From Thermoleophilia bacterium (lineage in GTDB: Bacteria; Actinomycetota; Thermoleophilia; Gaiellales; Gaiellaceae), in contig JADLFG010000007.1 in NCBI GenBank assembly GCA_020845695.1, positions 23,315 to 87,314 of the forward strand: 64,000 nt of DNA, read 5' to 3'. Shown here one piece after another: positions 57,863-64,000 of the stretch. The stretch's first letter is position 1; each line of letters opens with the position of its first letter. The notes below the pieces were generated by a model. The model searched no databases. It had not been told where the DNA came from and saw only the letters and a program-made list of their open reading frames with translations. Both the position numbers and the translations under genes were made by a program.

Positions 57863-59590
57863 ATGAAGATGCTCGGCTCGGACGCGATCCTCCGCTCGCT
57901 CGAGGCGGAGGGGGTCGACGTCTGCTTCGGGATCCCGGGCGGGGCGATTCTGCCGCTCTACGACGCGTTCGCGCGCGGTACGACCGTGCGCCACGTGCTC
58001 GCCCGCCACGAGCAGGGTGCCGGCCACATGGCCGAGGGCTACGCCCGCGCGTCCGGGCGGGTCGGGGTGGCGCTCGCCACCTCGGGGCCGGGCGCCACGA
58101 ACCTCGTCACCCCGATCGCGAACGCCTGGATGGACTCGACGCCGCTCGTCTGCATCACCGGTCAGGTGCGGCGGGCGCTGATCGGGACCGACGCGTTCCA
58201 GGAGTGCGACATCACCGGGATCACGATCCCGATCGTCAAGCACTCCTGGCTGGTGCAGGACGTGGAGGAGCTGCCACACGTGCTCAAGGCCGCGTTTCAC
58301 GTCGCTCGCACCGGCCGCTGCGGTCCGGTGCTCGTCGACGTTCCGCGTGACGTGCAGGAGTCGCCGATCGACTTCGAGTACCCGGACGCCGTTGACCTGC
58401 CCGGCTGGAAGCCGCCGCGCCGCGGCCACGCGCGCCAGATCAAGGAGGCGGCGAGCCGGCTCGCGGTGGCCGAGCGCCCGGTCCTGTACGTCGGCGGCGG
58501 CACCATCAACGGCAACGCGTGCGCGGAGCTATGCGAGCTGGCCGAGCTCGGGCGGCTGCCGGTCGTGGCGACGCTGATGGGCAAGGGCGCGTTCCCGGAG
58601 ACGCACGAGCTGTTCGCCGGCTGGCCCGGCATGCACGGCCCGAAGTGGGCGAACTACGCGCTCAACAAGGCCGACGTGATCGTCGCCTGCGGAGCCCGCT
58701 TCGACGACCGCGTGACCGGAAAGCTGTCCGCGTTCGCGCCCGGCGCCGCGGTCGTCCACCTCGACATCGACGCGGCCGAGATCGGCAAGCTGAGGAGCGC
58801 CGACGTGCCGGTCGTCGGCCCGCTCAAGCAGGTGCTGCGCGATCTCGCAGCGGAGCTGCGCAAGCTCGCCGAGCAGGGCCAGGCCCGCTCGACGGACGCC
58901 TGGCTGCGGCAGATCGCCGAGTGGCGCGAGGAGTTCCCGCTCCGCTACCGCCGCGGTGACGTGCTCAAGCCGCAGACGGTCGTCGAGACGCTGAGGGCGC
59001 TGACCGCTGGACGCGACGACGTGATCTGGACAACCGGCGTCGGCCAGCATCAGATGTGGGCGATGCAGTACCTGCGCTGCGACCGCCCCCGCTCGTTCAT
59101 CACCTCCGGCGGTCTCGGCACGATGGGGTTCGGCATCCCGGCCGCGATCGGCGCGAAGGCGGCGCGGCCGGACGCCACCGTCGTCTGCGTCGACGGCGAC
59201 GGCTGCTTCCAGATGACGGGACAGGAGCTCGCGACCTCGGTGCTCGAGGGGCTTCCGGTCGTCGTCGTGGTCGTCAACAACGCCTACCTCGGCATGGTGC
59301 AGCAGTGGCAGGAGCTGTTCTATGACGAGCGCTACTCGCACGTGCACCTGACGCACGCCGTGCCCGACTACGCCCAGCTCGCCGAGGCATACGGGGCGGC
59401 CGGCTTCACGGTCTCCGGCGAGGACGAGCTCGAAGGCGTCCTCCAGGAGGCGCTCTCGCTGGGACGCACCGCGGTCATCGACGCCCGCGTCGATCCGGCC
59501 GAGCAGTGCTACCCGATGATCCCGGCCGGAGCGGCTGCGCTCGACATGATCGAGTACCCGGAGGAGGAGACGGTGGAGGCGGGGTCCTGA
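57863..59590 (+). CDS. ilvB: Acetolactate synthase large (catalytic) subunit
   Basis: 575 residues, ThDP- and FAD-dependent, first common step of branched-chain amino acid synthesis. N-terminal FGIPGGAILPLYDAF and RHEQGAGHMAEGYARASG (catalytic Glu), middle FAD region (GARFDDRVTGKLSAFAPGA), ThDP-Mg motif VDGDGCFQMTGQELAT...NNAYLGMVQQWQELFY. ATG has a G-rich ribosome site. Overlaps ilvN by 1 nt (TGATG). Confidence 0.97.
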   Translation: MKMLGSDAILRSLEAEGVDVCFGIPGGAILPLYDAFARGTTVRHVLARHEQGAGHMAEGYARASGRVGVALATSGPGATNLVTPIANAWMDSTPLVCITGQVRRALIGTDAFQECDITGITIPIVKHSWLVQDVEELPHVLKAAFHVARTGRCGPVLVDVPRDVQESPIDFEYPDAVDLPGWKPPRRGHARQIKEAASRLAVAERPVLYVGGGTINGNACAELCELAELGRLPVVATLMGKGAFPETHELFAGWPGMHGPKWANYALNKADVIVACGARFDDRVTGKLSAFAPGAAVVHLDIDAAEIGKLRSADVPVVGPLKQVLRDLAAELRKLAEQGQARSTDAWLRQIAEWREEFPLRYRRGDVLKPQTVVETLRALTAGRDDVIWTTGVGQHQMWAMQYLRCDRPRSFITSGGLGTMGFGIPAAIGAKAARPDATVVCVDGDGCFQMTGQELATSVLEGLPVVVVVVNNAYLGMVQQWQELFYDERYSHVHLTHAVPDYAQLAEAYGAAGFTVSGEDELEGVLQEALSLGRTAVIDARVDPAEQCYPMIPAGAAALDMIEYPEEETVEAGS

Positions 59591-60111
59591 TGGTGCACAC
59601 GCTGTCCGTGCTCGTCGAGAACCGTCCGGGCGCGCTGATGCGGATTACGAGCCTGTTCGTCCGCCGCGGCTTCAACATCGAGAGCCTCGCGGTCGGGCCG
59701 ACGGAGCGCCACGACGTCTCGCGCGTCACGCTGCGGGTCAACTGCGAGCAGCACACGCTCGAGCAGATCGAGAAGCAGATGCACAAGCTCGTCAACGTGC
59801 TGCGCGTCGTCGAGCTCGAGCCGGGTGAGGCGGTCGAGCGCGAGCTCCTGCTCGTCAAGGTGACGGCGCCGCCGGAGCGGCGCGCCGAGCTGATGGCGCT
59901 CGGAGACGTCTTTCGCGCTCGCGTCGTCGATCTCGGCCCCGACGCGCTCGTCTTCGAAGTCGTCGGGCCGCCGGAGGAGCTCGCCTCGTTCGAGGAGCTC
60001 GTGCGCCCGCACGGGATCAAGGAGCTCGCTCGCACCGGCCGGGTCGGCCTGGCGCGCGCCTCGCGCGAGGTTCCCCGCCGGGGGCAGCAGCGACTCGAGG
60101 TCCTGCGGTAG
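59590..60111 (+). CDS. ilvN: Acetolactate synthase small (regulatory) subunit
   Basis: 173 residues. N-terminal ACT domain [36 protein letters not shown] (in parts: [20 protein letters not shown]), valine-binding for feedback inhibition, and the C-terminal ALS_ss_C domain ([21 protein letters not shown]). ATG overlaps the ilvB stop. Confidence 0.96.
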   Translation: MVHTLSVLVENRPGALMRITSLFVRRGFNIESLAVGPTERHDVSRVTLRVNCEQHTLEQIEKQMHKLVNVLRVVELEPGEAVERELLLVKVTAPPERRAELMALGDVFRARVVDLGPDALVFEVVGPPEELASFEELVRPHGIKELARTGRVGLARASREVPRRGQQRLEVLR

Positions 60112-60148
60112 AACTGCCCGGAACTCCCGAACGAAAGGACTCCCCGTC

Positions 60149-61130
<982 letters not shown>

Positions 61131-61144
<14 letters not shown>

Positions 61145-62432
61145 CGTCCCCGTCGCGCTGCTCGGCTACGGCACCGTCGGCGCCGCCGTCGACCGGCTGC
61201 TCGCCGAGAACGCGGACGACATCGAGCGCGCGACCGGGCATCGCCTGCGCGTGGTGCGGGCGCTCGTTCGCGATCCGGGCAAGGAGCGGACGTTCGCTTC
61301 CGCGCCGGGCGTCCTCACCACCGACTTCGCGGACGTTCGCGACGACCCGTCGATCGCGCTCGTCGCCGAGGTGATGGGGGGGATCGAGCCGGCGCGCGGC
61401 CACGTGCTCGAGCTGCTTCGGGCCGGCAAGCCGGTCGTGACCGCGAACAAGCAGCTGATCGCCCAGCGCTCCGACGAGCTCTTCCCCGCCGCGTCGGCTG
61501 CGGGCGTCCAGCTTCGCTTCGAGGCGTCCGTGTGCGCGGCGATCCCGGTGATCAAGGTGCTCCGCGAGGCGCTCGTCGTCTCGAGCGTGCACCGCGTGCT
61601 CGGGATCGTCAACGGGACGACCAACTACATCCTGACGCGGATGGAGGCGGGCGACACCTACGAGGCGGCGCTGGCCGAGGCGCAGCGGCTCGGCTTCGCG
61701 GAGGCCGATCCGACCGAGGACGTCTCGGGCGCGGACGCGGCCGCGAAGATGGCGATTCTCGCCACGATCGCGTTCGGGTCGCGCGTCACGCTCGCCGACG
61801 TCGCCTACGAGGGGATCGAGTCGATCGTGCCCGGGCATGTCGTGGCCGCGCGGGAGCTCGGGATGGCCGTGAAGCTCGTCGGTCAGGCGACGCTCGCCGG
61901 CGGCGCCGTTGACGTCCGGGTGGCGCCGGCGCTCGTCGACCGCCACCACCCGCTCGCGGGGGTGGAGGGGGCGTTCAACGCGGTCATGCTCCAGGGCGGC
62001 GCGATTCGCGAGATCATGCTCGAGGGCCCCGGCGCTGGCGGGATCGAGACCGCCTCGGCGGTGGTCGCGGACATGGTCTCGATCGTCGGCACCCAGGGGA
62101 CGGGCTTCCTCCAGAACGATGCCGCCTGGCGGACGCTCCCGAAGCTGCCGGCCGGCGAGCTCGAGTCCCCCTACTACCTGCGGATCGAGGTCGAGGATCG
62201 CGCCGGCGTGCTCGCGCACGTGGCCGAGCGGCTCGCGGCGCACGGGGTCTCGGTCGCGCGGCTGATCCAGCACGGGCTCGCCGACGGCGCGTCGCTCCAC
62301 GTCGTCACCCACGAGGCCGCGGCCGGCGCTGTCGATGCCGCGCTCGCGGACATCGCGCTCTTGCCCGAGACGCGTGCGACGCCGACCCGGCTCGCGGTCA
62401 TCTCGGACCGTGGCGTCGCCGGCCCGGGCTGA
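61131..62432 (+). CDS. hom: Homoserine dehydrogenase
   Basis: 433 residues. Nucleotide-binding [27 protein letters not shown], catalytic region [20 protein letters not shown] (in parts) and [19 protein letters not shown], and a C-terminal ACT domain ([28 protein letters not shown] in parts) for threonine feedback. Linked to ilvC by overlap, tying threonine (isoleucine precursor) supply to the ilv operon; no thrC or thrB follows here. Confidence 0.95.
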
Positions 62433-62531
62433 GGATCGACCCGGTCGCGTCTCGGCCGCCCTGATAGGCTCGCGCGAGCGTCAACAGCTTGGGTGGCGCA
62501 AGCCGGCGGGATCGACGATCGGAGGGGAATC

Positions 62532-64000
62532 GTGAGGGAGCTCCTGGGTCGCAGGCGTCAGGTGCGGGCGACGCTGGTTGCGTCCGTGGCGGCGTTAGGT
62601 CTCTTCCTGGCGTTGGGTGTGGGGAACGCGTTTGCGTTCTCGTGCGCGTACGCCGGCTCGACGGTGACGATCACGATGGCGAACGAGACGGTGACGGTGT
62701 TGAAGGGGACCGCGTCTGCGATCATGGTGAACGGGGCCGCTTGCGGTGCTGCGACGGCGTCGAACACCGACCTGATTGTCGTCAACGGCAACGGCACCGA
62801 GGACACGCTGGCGATCGATCTGGGCGGCGGCTACTTCGAGCCGGGCGCGACGGTCGAGGTCGCCGGCATCAACGAGATCGAATGGCGGCTCGGCACCGTC
62901 GGCGGCGTCGGTGCGGCAGTCGAGGAGCTGGTCGTTCTCGGCAACGCGTCGGCGGATCTGATCACGATCGGCGCCGGGATCGTGTACGAGGTCGGTACGG
63001 CTCCGGACTGGGCCGAGGAGGCCGATCCCGATACTGACGCCGGCGACGAGTGGGGATTCGTCAACCTGAACGACGACGAGGATGCCGACGTGTTCGTGGA
63101 CGCCGGCGAGGACGGCGTGAGCGCGATCTCCCAGCCCGGCTTCTCCGCGTACGGCCGGAACGGCGACGACACGCTGCAGGGTCAGGGGACGAAGGGCACG
63201 GGCGCTCCGACCCATCTCGGGCTTCTGCTCGCGGGCAACACCGGCGACGACTCGCTGATCGGCGCCGACGATTCCGACTGGCTGGTGCCGGGTGCCGGCG
63301 ACGACACCGTGGACGGCGGCGACAACGAAACGCCGAGGTGCAGTGCCGACACGCAGGGCGGCGCCTACGTCGGGAATGAAGAGGGCGACACGGTCTCGTT
63401 CGAGGACTCGCCTGCTGCGATCACGGCCGATCTGGATCCGGGCGAGGCGCATCCGGGTAGGGCGACGGGTGACGGCACGGACGTGCTGCAGAACGTGGAG
63501 AACCTGAACGGGTCCGATTTCAACGACACGCTCTCGGGCAACAACGACGCGAACTTGCTCTGGGGCGGCGAGGGCGATGACACCCTGGCGGGTGACTACG
63601 GCGAGGACTGTGTCTGGGGCGAGGGCGGGAACGACACGTTGAACGAGAACGAGGGTGTGTCGGTGGCGGAGGGCGGCGACGGCTGGAACAACCAGAACGA
63701 CAGGCTGTCGGGCGGTGCCGGTGCGGATGACGTGGTCGACTACTCGGGTCGCTCGACCCGGGTCGTGGTCAACCTCGGCGTGATCGACTGGGAGAACGAT
63801 GGTGCCGACCCGAACGCGGACTCGGTGAGTGAGGAGGGCGACGACGTCTTCTTCGACACGGAGAACGCGAAGACGGGCTCCGGCAACGACATGATCTCGG
63901 CGGACTTCTCCAACAACCAGTCCGACAACGAGTTCTGGGGTAACGGCGGCAACGACCAGATGGACGGTGGCGCCGGTAACGACACCTTCCACGAGGGCGC
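62532..64000 (+). CDS. Secreted RTX-like calcium-binding repeat protein, 3' truncated by window end
   Basis: 489 complete codons from GTG 62532, behind GGAGGGGA, running off the end without a stop. Signal peptide MRELLGRRRQVRATLVASVA followed by a hydrophobic core and AFA, cleavage about residue 36. The mature N-terminus (STVTITMANETVTVLKG) is followed by a beta-helical region. From about residue 210 onward glycine/aspartate-rich RTX nonapeptide-like units appear: GRNGDDTLQG, GNTGDDSLIGADD, PGAGDDTVDGGD, SGNNDANLLWGGEGDDTLAG, GEGGNDTL and GGAGNDTF. These bind calcium and fold after export. Promoter candidate TGATAGGCT (extended -10) at 62461-62469. Confidence 0.85.
   Translation, partial: MRELLGRRRQVRATLVASVAALGLFLALGVGNAFAFSCAYAGSTVTITMANETVTVLKGTASAIMVNGAACGAATASNTDLIVVNGNGTEDTLAIDLGGGYFEPGATVEVAGINEIEWRLGTVGGVGAAVEELVVLGNASADLITIGAGIVYEVGTAPDWAEEADPDTDAGDEWGFVNLNDDEDADVFVDAGEDGVSAISQPGFSAYGRNGDDTLQGQGTKGTGAPTHLGLLLAGNTGDDSLIGADDSDWLVPGAGDDTVDGGDNETPRCSADTQGGAYVGNEEGDTVSFEDSPAAITADLDPGEAHPGRATGDGTDVLQNVENLNGSDFNDTLSGNNDANLLWGGEGDDTLAGDYGEDCVWGEGGNDTLNENEGVSVAEGGDGWNNQNDRLSGGAGADDVVDYSGRSTRVVVNLGVIDWENDGADPNADSVSEEGDDVFFDTENAKTGSGNDMISADFSNNQSDNEFWGNGGNDQMDGGAGNDTFHEG

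Overview
The window is one contiguous, very GC-rich piece of a bacterial chromosome (roughly 70% G+C by eye) and is densely packed with long, translationally coupled operons. An mIHF-type integration host factor next to gmk-rpoZ-coaBC, a PyrR-led pyrimidine operon, actinobacterial-style SOS boxes (CGAAC-N4-GTTCG) and many genes whose -10 box lies only 6-8 nt before the start codon all point to an actinomycete. The mixture with corrinoid methyltransferases suggests a deep lineage such as Thermoleophilia, but that placement is inference. No rRNA, CRISPR array, prophage or transposase is visible. There is one tRNA, tRNA-Arg(CCG).

Layout. 1-3215: end of a secreted protein, then ruvC-ruvA-ruvB and two small coupled genes, one a double CDGSH iron-sulfur protein. 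3216-3455: a patch of GGGGTCTGACCCC-type palindromes. 3456-8432: two small minus-strand genes, recJ and a relA/spoT homologue. 8484-10996: a first corrinoid cluster (URO-D-fold methyltransferase, DUF1638, corrinoid protein). 11030-14439: a DUF4143 AAA ATPase with 23-bp tandem repeats over its promoter, a thioesterase/GAF/GAF operon and a VapBC-like pair. 14454-18564: secreted protein, phosphomannomutase, HIT protein, CorA transporter, tRNA-Arg. 18589-22891: an enolase-superfamily epimerase and a DUF1611 protein (a DgcA/DgcN-like pair), followed by two tandem M29 aminopeptidases. 22926-23572: AbrB/PIN toxin-antitoxin. 23699-31289: a GntR/FCD regulator and a seven-gene corrinoid C1 operon. 31292-34053: an SOS-controlled LysM protein, ribonuclease Z, DUF2007, a methyltransferase and a small protein. 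34154-42734: pyrR-pyrB-pyrC-carA-carB-pyrK-pyrD behind a PyrR-binding RNA hairpin. 42788-45171: mihF-gmk-rpoZ-coaBC. 45168-52916: MoxR/DUF58/transglutaminase/TPR, sugar dehydrogenase, enolase-like and DUF1461 genes. 52927-57330 (minus): glutamate synthase large subunit. 57389-62432: short leader ORFs, then ilvB-ilvN-ilvC-hom. 62532-end: a secreted RTX-like protein that runs off the window.

The most interesting system is the pair of corrinoid clusters. The 24411-31289 operon contains a zinc-site methyltransferase, a corrinoid protein, a RACo-type reductive activator with a 2Fe-2S domain, a methylene-THF reductase fused to a Cys-rich MetV-like tail and a pterin-binding methyltransferase. It also has two unrecognised small genes: one with a duplicated CGxxH motif and one four-Cys protein. 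A GntR/FCD regulator precedes it and a GTTAAC-A-GTTAAC operator covers its promoter. Together with the 8484-10996 cluster it looks like a route that strips methyl groups from an unknown substrate and feeds them to tetrahydrofolate.

Regulatory signals are unusually readable: pervasive leaderless promoters, a LexA double box on a YneA-like gene, a PyrR hairpin overlapping the pyrR Shine-Dalgarno, a perfect inverted repeat on the AbrB promoter, and a branched-chain-residue-rich leader peptide before ilvB. Three genes appear to start at CTG codons, two of them at CTGA stop/start overlaps.
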